A DNA stretch of 38,174 nt from BOG-938 sp048498155 (GTDB taxonomy: Bacteria > Pseudomonadota > Alphaproteobacteria > Caulobacterales > Caulobacteraceae): contig JBEHYN010000030.1 in NCBI GenBank assembly GCA_048498155.1, positions 1 through 38,174 of the forward strand, given 5' to 3'. How positions within the stretch are numbered: position 1 is the first letter of the stretch; each line of letters begins with the position of its first letter. The notes beneath the pieces are model-generated. The model did not search any database. It had not been told where the DNA came from and saw only the letters and a list, made by a program, of their open reading frames with translations. The translations under genes were made by a program, and so were the position numbers. This document shows positions 27,520 to 36,577 of the stretch, in pieces.

Positions 27520-27875
27520 TTTTTACGGGTCACACGCACCATGATCCGTTCGCGCTCCCCGGCCCGCCGGTCCACCACCAGGCGCCCGACCTGGGCGTCG
27601 TCGTGGAAGGCGTGACCCTTGATCGCGTCAAGGATGGCCTTGGCTAGATTGTCCAGGTCTAGCCACGGGGGATCGCCGGTATATTCCATGTCGATTTCCA
27701 CCGTGAATTCGCCCCAACTGGGGCGAGAACCGCGCCATTCCTTGCGGAAAAACTCGTGGATCAGGGGCTTGTAATACTTGGCCTGAGTGGTCAGGCCATC
27801 GACCGCGATCAGCAGCTCGCCCGCCGCCTCCCGTGCGCGCACCTTGCCCCGACCGGTCCAGATCAATTCGTCCAA
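27516..27875 (-). CDS. RusA-family Holliday junction resolvase-like nuclease
   Basis: A 119-aa protein with the RusA core: an N-terminal strand-helix region with KPLIHEFFRKEW, then PPWLDLDNLAKAILDAIKG with the acidic metal-binding D-x-D-N motif and HDDAQVGRLVVDRR with the following acidic pair. RusA cuts Holliday junctions and is usually prophage-borne, but no phage genes are near. It starts at a TTG four bases after the stop of the YbjQ gene, so the two are probably co-translated. Its stop overlaps that of the convergent beta-lactamase-like gene by four bases. Confidence 0.85.
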   Translation of the reverse strand: MDELIWTGRGKVRAREAAGELLIAVDGLTTQAKYYKPLIHEFFRKEWRGSRPSWGEFTVEIDMEYTGDPPWLDLDNLAKAILDAIKGHAFHDDAQVGRLVVDRRAGERERIMVRVTRKN

Positions 27876-27879
27876 GGCT

Positions 27880-28200
27880 TTATGCGGGCTGGACGCGGAC
27901 AGCGGTGCCGTAGGCCAGCACTTCGGTTATGCCCTCCATGATGTCATTCGCGTCGTAGCGCATGCCCAGGATGGCGTTGGCGCCCACTTCGCGCGCATGG
28001 GCAACCAACAGCTGATAGGCCTCCTCTCGGGCGTCCTCGGCCAGCTTGGTATAGATCGACAGATTGCCGCCAAAAATCGACTGGATCGACCCGCCCAGAT
28101 TGCCGATCACGCTGCGCGAACGCACTGTCACACCCCGCACCAGGCCCAAGGTCTGCACGACCTGATAGCCTGTCAGATCGTTGGTTGTGGTGACCATCAT
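27880..28200 (-). CDS. YbjQ/UPF0145 family protein
   Basis: A 106-aa protein of the YbjQ family, a small pentameric fold of unknown function. Signature blocks are TTTNDLTGYQVVQTLGLVRGVTVRS, then GGSIQSIFGGNLSIYTKLAEDAREEAYQLL and the ending ANAILGMRYDANDI. The start ATG at 28200 has AGGAGG eight bases upstream. It is the first gene of a pair with the RusA-like gene and divergent from fumC. Confidence 0.92.
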   Translation of the reverse strand: MMVTTTNDLTGYQVVQTLGLVRGVTVRSRSVIGNLGGSIQSIFGGNLSIYTKLAEDAREEAYQLLVAHAREVGANAILGMRYDANDIMEGITEVLAYGTAVRVQPA

Positions 28201-28323
28201 GCGCGTCGCCTCCTGATGACCTCAGTCTAGACCCAAGCCCATCACGCCTGCCACCCCGCAAGCGGGGTTGCACTCTTGGCCGTCCCGGCTAAACCAGCGC
28301 CAGCCAATTGCGGGGATCAAGCC

Positions 28324-29715
28324 ATGGCCATTACGCGCACCGAAACCGACACCTTCGGCCCCATCGAAGTGGCCGCCGACAAATACTGGGGCGCTCAGGC
28401 CCAGCGCTCGCTCGGCAACTTCAAGATCGGTTGGGAAAAGCAGCCCCTGCCCATCGTGCGGGCGCTGGGCATCGTCAAGCGCGCGGCGGCTGAGACCAAC
28501 ATGGCCCTGGGTCACCTGGACCCCAAGATCGCTGCGGCCATCGTCCAGGCAGCCAATGAAGTGATCGAGGGCAAGCTCGACGAGCATTTCCCCCTGGTGG
28601 TGTGGCAAACCGGCTCAGGCACCCAGTCGAACATGAACGCCAATGAGGTGATCTCCAACCGGGCGATCCAGATCATGGGCGGGGAAATGGGCACCAAAAA
28701 GCCCGTCCATCCCAACGACCACGTCAATATGAGCCAGTCGTCCAACGACACCTATCCCACGGCCATGCACGTGGCCTGCGCCGAAGAGATCGTGCAGCGG
28801 CTGCTCCCGGCGCTGGAAAAGCTCGGCAACGCCCTGAACGACAAGTCTCAGGCGTGGAAGGGCATCATCAAGATCGGCCGCACCCACACCCAGGACGCCA
28901 CGCCCTTGACCCTCGGTCAGGAGTTTTCCGGCTACACCCAGCAGGTGCGCAACGGGATCGAGCGGCTGAAGCTGACCCTGCCGGGCCTGATGCAGCTGGC
29001 CCAGGGCGGCACCGCGGTGGGCACGGGCCTGAACGCCCCCATCGGCTTTGCCGAGATGGTGGCCGACAAGATCGGCCAGATCACCGGCCTGCCCTTCACC
29101 ACGGCTCCCAACAAGTTCGAGGCCCTGGCCGCCCATGACGCCATGGTGTTCAGCCACGGGGCGATCAACACCTTGGCCGCCAGCCTGTTCAAGATCGCCA
29201 ACGACATCCGCCTGCTGGGCTCGGGCCCGCGCTCGGGCCTGGGCGAGCTGTCCCTGCCGGAAAACGAGCCGGGCTCCTCGATTATGCCGGGCAAGGTCAA
29301 TCCGACCCAGTGCGAAGCCCTGACCCAGGTGTGCGTGCAGATCTTCGGCAACAACGCCGCCCTCACCTTCGCCGGCAGCCAGGGCCATTTCGAGCTGAAC
29401 GTCTACAACCCGGTGATGGCCTATAACTTCCTGCAATCGGTGCGGCTGATGGCCGACGCGGCGGTCAGCTTCACCGACAACTGCGTGGTGGGCATCCAGC
29501 CGCGCGAGGACAATATCAAGGCGGCGCTGGAGCGCTCGCTGATGCTGGTCACCGCCCTCGCCCCCAAGATCGGCTATGACAACGCCGCCAAGATCGCCAA
29601 GACTGCGCATAAGAACGGCACCACCCTGCGCCAGGAAGCGGTGGGCGGCGGCTATGTCACCGACGCGGAATTCGACGCGGTGGTGCGACCCGAAAAAATG
29701 ATCTCACCAGGATAG
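28324..29715 (+). CDS. fumC: Class II fumarate hydratase FumC
   Basis: A 463-aa iron-independent fumarase converting fumarate to malate in the citric acid cycle. It has DTFGPIEVAADKYWGAQAQRS, QTGSGTQSNMNANEV, the catalytic-region SSNDTYPTAMH, GRTHTQDATPLTLGQEFSGY and the family signature GSSIMPGKVNPTQCE. Length matches E. coli FumC (467). The frame is open from 28276, but the ATG at 28324 (MAITRTETDTFGP) is the family start. The flavin reductase gene follows 16 bases later. Confidence 0.97.
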   Translation: MAITRTETDTFGPIEVAADKYWGAQAQRSLGNFKIGWEKQPLPIVRALGIVKRAAAETNMALGHLDPKIAAAIVQAANEVIEGKLDEHFPLVVWQTGSGTQSNMNANEVISNRAIQIMGGEMGTKKPVHPNDHVNMSQSSNDTYPTAMHVACAEEIVQRLLPALEKLGNALNDKSQAWKGIIKIGRTHTQDATPLTLGQEFSGYTQQVRNGIERLKLTLPGLMQLAQGGTAVGTGLNAPIGFAEMVADKIGQITGLPFTTAPNKFEALAAHDAMVFSHGAINTLAASLFKIANDIRLLGSGPRSGLGELSLPENEPGSSIMPGKVNPTQCEALTQVCVQIFGNNAALTFAGSQGHFELNVYNPVMAYNFLQSVRLMADAAVSFTDNCVVGIQPREDNIKAALERSLMLVTALAPKIGYDNAAKIAKTAHKNGTTLRQEAVGGGYVTDAEFDAVVRPEKMISPG

Positions 29716-29731
29716 GGGGGGTGTACGGACA

Positions 29732-30208
29732 ATGATCACCAAGGACGCCTATCGCCACGCCATGGCGCGCCTGACCGGCGCGGTCAACATCATCTCCAGC
29801 GACGGGGAAGCGGGCCGCGCCGGCTTTACCGCATCGGCGGTGTGTTCAGTCACCGACGACCCGCCCACCCTGCTCCTATGCGTGAACCTGGCCAGTCGGC
29901 AGAACGATTTCCTGCGGGCCAATGGCGTGTTGTGCGTCAACACACTGACCGTCGGGCATGAGGACATCGCGCGCGCCTTCTCCAACCACGACCTGACCAT
30001 GGAGCAGCGTTTCCAATTGGCCGAATGGTCCGTGCTGGAGTCCGGCGCGCCGGTCATGCAGGGCGCCCTGGCCGCCTTCGATTGCAAGATTGTCGAGCGG
30101 ATCGAGCACGGCACCCACGCGGTGCTGTTCTGCCAGGTGCTGGCGGCGACCGCCGGCGACGGCGATCCGATGATCTATTTCAACCGGGCTTTCCGGACGT
30201 TGGCTTGA
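29732..30208 (+). CDS. Flavin reductase family protein
   Basis: A 158-aa FMN-binding split-barrel protein similar to RutF/HpaC, which supply reduced flavin to two-component monooxygenases. Visible are MARLTGAVNIISSDGEAGRAGFTASAVCSVTDDPPTLLLCVN, then FCVNxL-type VLCVNTLTVGHEDIARAFS and the ending PMIYFNRAFRTLA. No monooxygenase partner lies nearby; fumC upstream is probably just a neighbour in the same transcript. A GGGGGGGT stretch precedes the ATG. Confidence 0.9.
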   Translation: MITKDAYRHAMARLTGAVNIISSDGEAGRAGFTASAVCSVTDDPPTLLLCVNLASRQNDFLRANGVLCVNTLTVGHEDIARAFSNHDLTMEQRFQLAEWSVLESGAPVMQGALAAFDCKIVERIEHGTHAVLFCQVLAATAGDGDPMIYFNRAFRTLA

Positions 30209-30244
30209 GCGTTGGGCATTGCGATTGAATCTACACCTATAATC

Positions 30245-30333
30245 CGCTCATCCCCGCGAAAGCGGGGACCCAGTCCTGTCCAGGAAGCGCTGCGCTGGAA
30301 AGATCTGGATTCCCGCTTTCGCGGGAACGAGCG
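30245..30333. repeat. Inverted repeat element of REP type
   Basis: Two arms in opposite orientation, CGCTCATCCCCGCGAAAGCG continuing to GGGACCCAG (30245-30273) and its near-perfect complement (30305-30333), enclose a 31-base centre. Each arm is itself palindromic around CCCCGCGAAAGCGGGG or CCCGCTTTCGCGGG. This design is common as an intergenic repeat in alphaproteobacteria. It may also end transcripts from the flavin reductase gene, but there is no strong T-run. Confidence 0.8.
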
Positions 30334-30426
30334 GTGAAGGGGGTAGCTCAATTCAACCGCCTAATGCTCTTCCTTGAGGCCAAGTCTTAACCGGCGATAA
30401 ACCGACGAGGCCTAGGATTTTGCCCC

Positions 30427-30795
30427 ATGGTCGTCGCCCTTGCGCCTTCTGCCCATCGGTCGCTGCAAAAACGCGGTTTCGAACGCCGTCGTTCGACGCG
30501 CCGAGCCTGCACCCTGGGCGGGCGGCTGTTCTTCGGCCTAGCCGGCCTCAGCATCGACTGCGTGATCCGCGACATCAGCGACCACGGCGCCCGCGTGGCG
30601 GTGCCACGGGCCAGCTGGCGCGCGCCCAAGGAGGTGCGGCTGCTGTCGGTGCGCGAGGGCCGCATTTATTGCGGCGAGGTCATGTGGAATCGCGGCCGCT
30701 ACCTGGGCCTGAACTTCACTCACGTGCTGGACGCGGCCGAGGCGGTGGAGCCGGAGCTGGCCTCGATCAGGGCGGCGTGGCTGGCGACGCGCTGA
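30427..30795 (+). CDS. PilZ domain protein
   Basis: A 122-aa protein with one PilZ domain, the cyclic di-GMP receptor fold. The arginine motif is seen as RRRSTRRACTL and the second motif as VIRDISDHGARVAVP, matching RxxxR and D/NxSxxG. The domain ends at VMWNRGRYLGLNFTH and is followed by a short helix. Small single-domain PilZ proteins usually act by binding partners. It converges with the PEP carboxykinase fragment, which starts four bases after its stop. Confidence 0.85.
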   Translation: MVVALAPSAHRSLQKRGFERRRSTRRACTLGGRLFFGLAGLSIDCVIRDISDHGARVAVPRASWRAPKEVRLLSVREGRIYCGEVMWNRGRYLGLNFTHVLDAAEAVEPELASIRAAWLATR

Positions 30796-30798
30796 ATC

Positions 30799-30960
30799 TC
30801 AGGCGTCCACACCCGCATACCCATCCTGCCAGGTCTCCAGCCGCTTGATCAATGCTTCGTGCTCGGCCCAAAGGGCCTTGGGCAGGCGCTCGCCGAAGCC
30901 TTCGTAGGATGAGGGGATGAGCGAAGCTTCTTCCTTCCACACGCCCCGGTCCACCGTGAG
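30799..30960 (-). pseudogene. Displaced 3' end of the PEP carboxykinase gene
   Basis: This stretch repeats the last 160 bases of the PEP carboxykinase gene on the same strand, ending in a TGA at 30799-30801 in the same frame (the encoded tail is WQDGYAGVDA). Only two bases differ from the other copy. It has no start of its own and is cut off at 30960, where unrelated sequence begins. It is therefore a gene fragment. Because it lies directly against the PilZ gene it may be the original 3' end, left behind when an element inserted. Confidence 0.9.
30801..30960. repeat. 160-bp direct repeat, left copy
   Basis: Left copy of a direct repeat, matching 31891-32050 at 158 of 160 positions by eye; the differences are at 30852 and 30853. 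It flanks the toxin-antitoxin module. Confidence 0.93.
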
Positions 30961-31003
30961 GCTGGGGACCGCCCCATGAACTGCCGCCAACTTCTGAAGC
31001 GGT

Positions 31004-31027
31004 AAAAAGGGACATGAAACCTGTCCC
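31004..31027 (-). terminator. Terminator- or REP-like hairpin, GGGACA/TGTCCC
   Basis: Read on the minus strand, GGGACA and TGTCCC form a six-base stem with a seven-base loop, followed by TTTTT. It could end minus-strand transcripts crossing the island. Hairpins of this GGGACAGGTTTCATGTCCC type also occur near REP-associated transposases, but none is here. Confidence 0.5.
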
Positions 31028-31113
31028 CCGTCGGTTGGCTACTCAGCCCCCTGCCGCAATCGCATTCCCGATGGTACCGCCGATTACCGTCGGCAAACCC
31101 CGCACTGGGGTTC

Positions 31114-31142
31114 TTGCATGTTGATACCTTTTCCGGTATAGT
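31114..31142 (+). promoter_or_regulatory. Toxin-antitoxin promoter and candidate operator
   Basis: TTGCAT (31114-31119) and TATAGT (31137-31142) are separated by exactly 17 bases, a good sigma-70-type promoter. Between them lies an inverted repeat, ATACC-N6-GGTAT (31124-31128 and 31135-31139), placed where a bound XRE antitoxin would block polymerase. Autoregulation of this kind is usual for type II modules; the operator role is inference. Confidence 0.7.
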
Positions 31143-31170
31143 TTTATCCGTAGCGCGTCACGGTAAGCGC

Positions 31171-31542
31171 ATGGATGAGAAACGCATAGACTGGCGCGGC
31201 AGCAGCTACAAAGACCTTTGCGGCCTGCCCGCTAAGGTTCGTCAGGTGTTCGGATTCGCCTTGGGACTCGCTCAAAATGGCCTGCCATTTGAAAGCGCCA
31301 AGACACTCTCCGGCTACAAACCAACATTGATCGAACTCCTGGAAGATGATGACGGGGATACCTATCGCGCGGTCTACACGGCGCACTACGAGGACGTTGT
31401 TTATGTACTGCACTGCTTCAAGAAGAAGTCGACCAAGGGCCGAGGGCTGCCGAAACGCGACCAGGAGACTATCGAAGCTCGCCTTGCCGAGGTGAGGCGG
31501 ATCGAGGCCGACAAGGCAAAAACCAGAAAGCGGGAGTTGTGA
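31171..31542 (+). CDS. RelE/Gp49-family toxin
   Basis: A 123-aa type II toxin of the phage-Gp49/DUF891 branch of the RelE superfamily. It shows DEKRIDWRGSSYKDLCGLPAKVRQVFGFAL, a middle KTLSGYKPTLIEL, the core strands YRAVYTAHYEDVVYVLHCFKKKS and a final helix IEARLAEVRRI. Such toxins are mRNA interferases neutralised by the partner antitoxin. The frame stays open to 31114, but that would begin inside the promoter; ATG 31171 gives the usual MDEK- start. Its stop overlaps the antitoxin start as TGATG. Toxin-first order is typical for this branch. Confidence 0.9.
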   Translation: MDEKRIDWRGSSYKDLCGLPAKVRQVFGFALGLAQNGLPFESAKTLSGYKPTLIELLEDDDGDTYRAVYTAHYEDVVYVLHCFKKKSTKGRGLPKRDQETIEARLAEVRRIEADKAKTRKREL

Positions 31543-31856
31543 TGGACCAACACATTACCGAAGCGGGCCGAAGCGTTCTCGATGAACTCGGTCTGGATCA
31601 CAGCTACGTTGTGAAAGCGAAGTTGGCTCTGCGCATCCAGCGCTCGATCACCGAGATGGGTCTGAGCCAGCGGGAGGCGGCGGCGCGCATGCCGATCAAC
31701 CAGCCCAAACTGTCACGCCTGACCCGGGGCAAACTGGATGACATCAGCCAAGCCAAACTCGAGGCGTGCTTGCGGGCGCTTGGGCATGACATCGAGATCA
31801 GCATCAGCCCCCGGCACGAAGGGGCCGGCAAGGTCCTGGTGCGTGAGTTCGCTTAG
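31542..31856 (+). CDS. XRE-family antitoxin
   Basis: A 104-aa helix-turn-helix antitoxin partnered with the toxin upstream. The HTH is seen in LALRIQRSITEMGLSQREAAARM, then INQPKLSRLTRGKLDDISQAKLEACLRALGHDIEI, matching the HTH_37-type antitoxins that pair with Gp49-like toxins. It is expected to bind the toxin and repress the shared promoter. The ATG at 31542 shares its A with the toxin stop, so translation is coupled; a GTG one codon earlier is less likely. Confidence 0.92.
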   Translation: MDQHITEAGRSVLDELGLDHSYVVKAKLALRIQRSITEMGLSQREAAARMPINQPKLSRLTRGKLDDISQAKLEACLRALGHDIEISISPRHEGAGKVLVREFA

Positions 31857-31888
31857 CCGGGTCTAAGCGATAGGATTATCTCAAAATC

Positions 31889-33745
31889 CTAGGCGTCCAC
31901 ACCCGCATACCCATCCTGCCAGGTCTCCAGCCGCTTGATCAGGGCTTCGTGCTCGGCCCAAAGGGCCTTGGGCAGGCGCTCGCCGAAGCCTTCGTAGGAT
32001 GAGGGGATGAGCGAAGCTTCTTCCTTCCACACGCCCCGGTCCACCGTGAGCAACAGGTTGAGCTGAAGCTCGCTCAGGCCCAGGCCCTCCACGTCGAGCG
32101 AACCCTTGTTGGGCAGGCGGCCGATCGGCGTGTCGTGGGCGGTAGCCTTGCCGTCGAGACGCTCGAAGATCCATTTCAGCACGCGGCTGTTCTCGCCATA
32201 GCCCGGCCAGATGAACTTGCCGTGCATGTCCTTGCGGAACCAGTTGACGAAGTAGATGCGGGGCAGCTTGGCCGGGTCGGCGCCCTCGCCCACCTTCAGC
32301 CAATGGCCGAAATAGTCGCCCATGTTGTAGCCGCAGAAGGGCAGCATGGCGAACGGATCGCGGCGCAGCTCACCCACCTTGTTTTCCGCCGCCGCCGTGC
32401 CTTCAGAGGCCACGTTGGAGGCCAGGAACACCCCGTGGCCCCAGTTGAAGGCCTCGGTCACCAGGGGCACAGCCGTTGCGCGCCGCCCGCCAAACAGGAT
32501 GGCCGAGATCGGCACGCCCGCGGGATCTTCCCATTCGGGCGCGATGATCGGGCATTGGCCGGCAGGCACAGTGAAGCGGGCGTTGGGATGGGCGGCGGGG
32601 TCGGGCGAATCCGGGGTCCAGTCGCGGCCCTTCCAGTCGATGAGGTGCGCGGGCGGCTCATCGGTCAGGCCCTCCCACCACACATCGCCGTCGTCGGTGA
32701 CAGCGACATTGGTGAACACGCTGTTGGCGTAGAGGCTGTCGATGGCGTTCTTGTTGGTCTTGACGCCGGTGCCGGGCGCCACGCCGAAGAACCCCGCTTC
32801 GGGATTGATGGCGTAGAGCCGGCCGTCAGGGCCGAAGCGCATCCAGCAGATGTCATCGCCGATGGTCTCGGCCTTCCAGCCGGGAATGGTCGGCTGCAGC
32901 ATGGCCATGTTGGTCTTGCCGCAGGCGCTGGGGAAGGCGGCGGCGATATAGCGGACATCACCTTGGGGCGAGGTCAGCTTGAGGATCAGCATGTGCTCGG
33001 CCAGCCACCCTTCGTCGCGCGCCATGACCGAGGCGATGCGCAGGGCGAAGCACTTCTTGCCGAGCAGGGCGTTGCCGCCGTAGCCCGAGCCGTAGGACCA
33101 GATCTCGCGGCTTTCGGGGAAATGGGCGATGTATTTGGTCTCGTTGCACGGCCAGGACACGTCCTTGTCGCCGGGCTTGAGCGGCGCGCCCAAGCTGTGC
33201 ACGGCGGGGACGAAGAAGCCGTCCTCGCCCAGGGCGTCGAGCGCCGCCTGGCCCATGCGCGTCATTACCCGCATGGAGAGGGCCACATAGGCGCTGTCGG
33301 TGATCTCCACGCCCAAGGCGCTGATCGGCGAGCCGATGGGGCCCATGCTGAAGGGCACGACATACATGGTGCGTCCACGCATGCAGCCGGTGAACAGAGG
33401 GCTCAAGGTGGCGCGCATTTCCTCCGGCGCCACCCAGTTGTTGGTCGGACCCGCGTCGTCCTTATGCTGCGAGCAAATGAAGGTGCGGCTTTCCACCCGG
33501 GCCACGTCGCGCGGATCGGAGTTGGCGTAAAACGAGTTGGGCCGTTTCGCGGGATTCAAGGGCGTGAGCGTGCCGGCCTTGACCAGTTCGCCGGTCAGCT
33601 GCGTCCACTCCGCATCCGAGCCGTCGCACCAATGCACGTGATCGGGCCGGGTCATCAGCGCGATCTCATGAACCCATTTCACCAGCCGTGAGTGGCGGGT
33701 GGGGGCTTCATCCATGCCGGAAATTGCCGTCGCAGCATCGATCAC
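31889..33745 (-). CDS. pckG: Phosphoenolpyruvate carboxykinase (GTP)
   Basis: A 618-aa GTP-dependent enzyme converting oxaloacetate to phosphoenolpyruvate in gluconeogenesis. Family marks include HVHWCDGSDAEW, RTFICSQHKDDAGPTNNW, GRTMYVVPFSMGP, the P-loop region FPSACGKTNMAML with active-site Cys at about 275, and FGGRRATAVPLV. Length fits the GTP family. The frame is open to a TTG at 33760, but a GTG at 33745 has TGGAG six bases upstream and is preferred. The last 160 bases are duplicated at 30801-30960, and its stop is TAG where the other copy has TGA. The end of the gene may thus be supplied by the inserted island. Confidence 0.95.
   Translation of the reverse strand: MIDAATAISGMDEAPTRHSRLVKWVHEIALMTRPDHVHWCDGSDAEWTQLTGELVKAGTLTPLNPAKRPNSFYANSDPRDVARVESRTFICSQHKDDAGPTNNWVAPEEMRATLSPLFTGCMRGRTMYVVPFSMGPIGSPISALGVEITDSAYVALSMRVMTRMGQAALDALGEDGFFVPAVHSLGAPLKPGDKDVSWPCNETKYIAHFPESREIWSYGSGYGGNALLGKKCFALRIASVMARDEGWLAEHMLILKLTSPQGDVRYIAAAFPSACGKTNMAMLQPTIPGWKAETIGDDICWMRFGPDGRLYAINPEAGFFGVAPGTGVKTNKNAIDSLYANSVFTNVAVTDDGDVWWEGLTDEPPAHLIDWKGRDWTPDSPDPAAHPNARFTVPAGQCPIIAPEWEDPAGVPISAILFGGRRATAVPLVTEAFNWGHGVFLASNVASEGTAAAENKVGELRRDPFAMLPFCGYNMGDYFGHWLKVGEGADPAKLPRIYFVNWFRKDMHGKFIWPGYGENSRVLKWIFERLDGKATAHDTPIGRLPNKGSLDVEGLGLSELQLNLLLTVDRGVWKEEASLIPSSYEGFGERLPKALWAEHEALIKRLETWQDGYAGVDA
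31891..32050. repeat. 160-bp direct repeat, right copy
   Basis: Right copy of the repeat, forming the functional 3' end of the PEP carboxykinase gene. Sequence homology with the left copy stops exactly at 32050, inside the coding region. Confidence 0.93.
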
Positions 33746-33952
33746 GGGCGCACTCCACAAGCGGCCAAGGGCCGTCCGGAATGGACTCAGCGCCTGACGG
33801 CCTGATGTTGGTTAGTTAGCCGGGGTGCGCGGGGCAAGCACAAAACTGTCACAGCCGGTTAATGCGCGCGCCATGACGCAGGTCGCGTCAAGTGCGCGCA
33901 ATAGGCGGAGCGCGGGCGCCCCGCCTATCCTGCAGTGCAACATGCGCAGGTC

Positions 33953-34303
33953 TTAGCGGTGACCCGACATGATCATGCTGGCGATCACGCCTGTGGCCAC
34001 GGCAGCCATCACATAGTTGCCGTCGACTTGACGCCATTCGTAACCGCGCGCCGGACGGCGCAGGTGGTGAGAGCGGTAATCGACCCGTTGCCCACGATCC
34101 CAATCATTCCGGGCCATACGTCCGCCACGGCGCCAGTCGGAATGGTCGCTCCAGCCGCGATTAGCGCCTTGGCTGCGGTTGTCGCCCTGACCGCGATGGT
34201 CGCCGCGATTGTATTGATCGTATGAATAGGGCTGGGCCAGAGCCGGGCCGCCGAGCGCCATAGCGACGGCCATGGCGGTAACTGCGATGGATAGTGTCTT
34301 CAT
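33953..34303 (-). CDS. RcnB-family periplasmic protein
   Basis: A 116-aa secreted protein: signal peptide (about 1-23, cleavage at ALA-QP), a low-complexity middle rich in Asp, Arg, Gly, Asn and His, then the RcnB ending LRRPARGYEWRQVDGNYVMAAVATGVIASMI. RcnB helps nickel and cobalt balance in E. coli; many alphaproteobacterial relatives have no known role. A GGGAG lies seven bases before the ATG. It stands alone between the carboxykinase and groEL. Confidence 0.85.
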   Translation of the reverse strand: MKTLSIAVTAMAVAMALGGPALAQPYSYDQYNRGDHRGQGDNRSQGANRGWSDHSDWRRGGRMARNDWDRGQRVDYRSHHLRRPARGYEWRQVDGNYVMAAVATGVIASMIMSGHR

Positions 34304-34403
34304 TCTAAACTCCCTGTCGATCGGACCTGGATAAACTCCGCGCCAATCTGACCCTATTCAAACGCGGGGTGGAGAGGGTTCGTTCCGCCCGCCCCAAGGC
34401 GCG

Positions 34404-34432
34404 AAAAAGGGCGGAGCCTCGCGGCCCCGCCC
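34404..34432 (-). terminator. Intrinsic terminator after groEL
   Basis: On the minus strand GGGCGGGGCC and GGCTCCGCCC form a ten-base stem (one G-U pair) with loop GCGA, followed by TTTTT. It lies about 30 bases past the groEL stop and ends the operon. Confidence 0.88.
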
Positions 34433-34460
34433 TCCATTTCGTCCGACCGGTTGACGGGCT

Positions 34461-36101
<1,641 letters not shown>

Positions 36102-36123
36102 GGTGTTGCTCTTTCAGATGACG

Positions 36124-36151
36124 AAAAACCCTCGTCCAGGCGGACGGGGGT
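36124..36151 (-). terminator. Terminator-like hairpin between groES and groEL
   Basis: On the minus strand ACCCCCGTCC and GGACGAGGGT pair over ten bases with one mismatch (loop GCCT), followed directly by TTTTTC. It lies inside the operon and could reduce read-through into groEL or act as an RNA processing or stability element. Confidence 0.65.
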
Positions 36152-36172
36152 TTGAACTAGGGATGGGAGGGA

Positions 36173-36484
36173 TCAGGCGGCCTTGGCGGCGGCCTTTTTG
36201 TCGACCACGCCGAGAATGTCGGATTCCTTCATGATGATCAGGTCGTCGCCGTCGATCTTCACTTCGGTGCCGGACCATTTGCCGAACAGGATGCGGTCGC
36301 CGGGCTTCACATCGGGTTCGACGCGCTTGCCGGATTCATCGCGGGCGCCGGGGCCGACGGCGAGGACTTCGCCTTCCTGCGGCTTTTCCTTGACGGTGTC
36401 GGGAATGATGATCCCGCCCTTGGTCTTGGCTTCTTCTTCGACGCGCTTCACGAGGACGCGGTCCCCAAGAGGACGAAAGGACAT
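36173..36484 (-). CDS. groES: Co-chaperonin GroES
   Basis: The 103-aa lid of the GroEL folding chamber. It has FRPLGDRVLVKRVEEEAKTKGGIIIPDT with the mobile loop, then KEKPQEGEVLAVGPG, VKPGDRILFGKWSGTEVKIDG and LIIMKESDILGVVD. It is the first gene of the heat-shock operon, behind a CIRCE operator. Confidence 0.98.
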   Translation of the reverse strand: MSFRPLGDRVLVKRVEEEAKTKGGIIIPDTVKEKPQEGEVLAVGPGARDESGKRVEPDVKPGDRILFGKWSGTEVKIDGDDLIIMKESDILGVVDKKAAAKAA

Positions 36485-36543
36485 ATTGGCTCTCCGTAGG
36501 AAACGGGGTGGTGATGATGGGCGCAGCGCCCGGAGCTTGACTG

Positions 36544-36570
36544 TTAGCAGTCACACCCTCCGAGTGCTAA
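36544..36570. promoter_or_regulatory. CIRCE operator for HrcA
   Basis: TTAGCAGTC-N9-GAGTGCTAA, one base off the consensus TTAGCACTC-N9-GAGTGCTAA. It lies about 60 bases upstream of groES, just downstream of the promoter, where bound HrcA represses the operon. HrcA itself is not in the window. Confidence 0.93.
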
Positions 36571-36577
36571 CAGCTGG

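Larger units (their letters stand above)
30961..31890. mobile_element. Candidate toxin-antitoxin island at the PEP carboxykinase 3' end
   Basis: This 930-base insert lies between two direct 160-base copies of the carboxykinase gene's 3' end. It holds a promoter, a RelE-type toxin gene and an XRE antitoxin gene, and is visibly richer in A and T than its neighbours. No integrase or transposase is present, so the mode of movement is unknown. The layout, with a replaced 3' end on one side and the old end on the other, recalls elements that integrate at gene ends and restore them. Confidence 0.55.

Noticed and set aside
22842..30333. Repeated hairpins as a CRISPR array
   Set aside because: The hairpin elements are unlike each other, not regularly spaced, and no cas genes are present.
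32135..33691. Long open frame (518 codons) on the plus strand opposite the PEP carboxykinase gene
   Set aside because: It mirrors a well-supported conserved gene, its product is low in family-like features, and high GC content routinely opens such frames.
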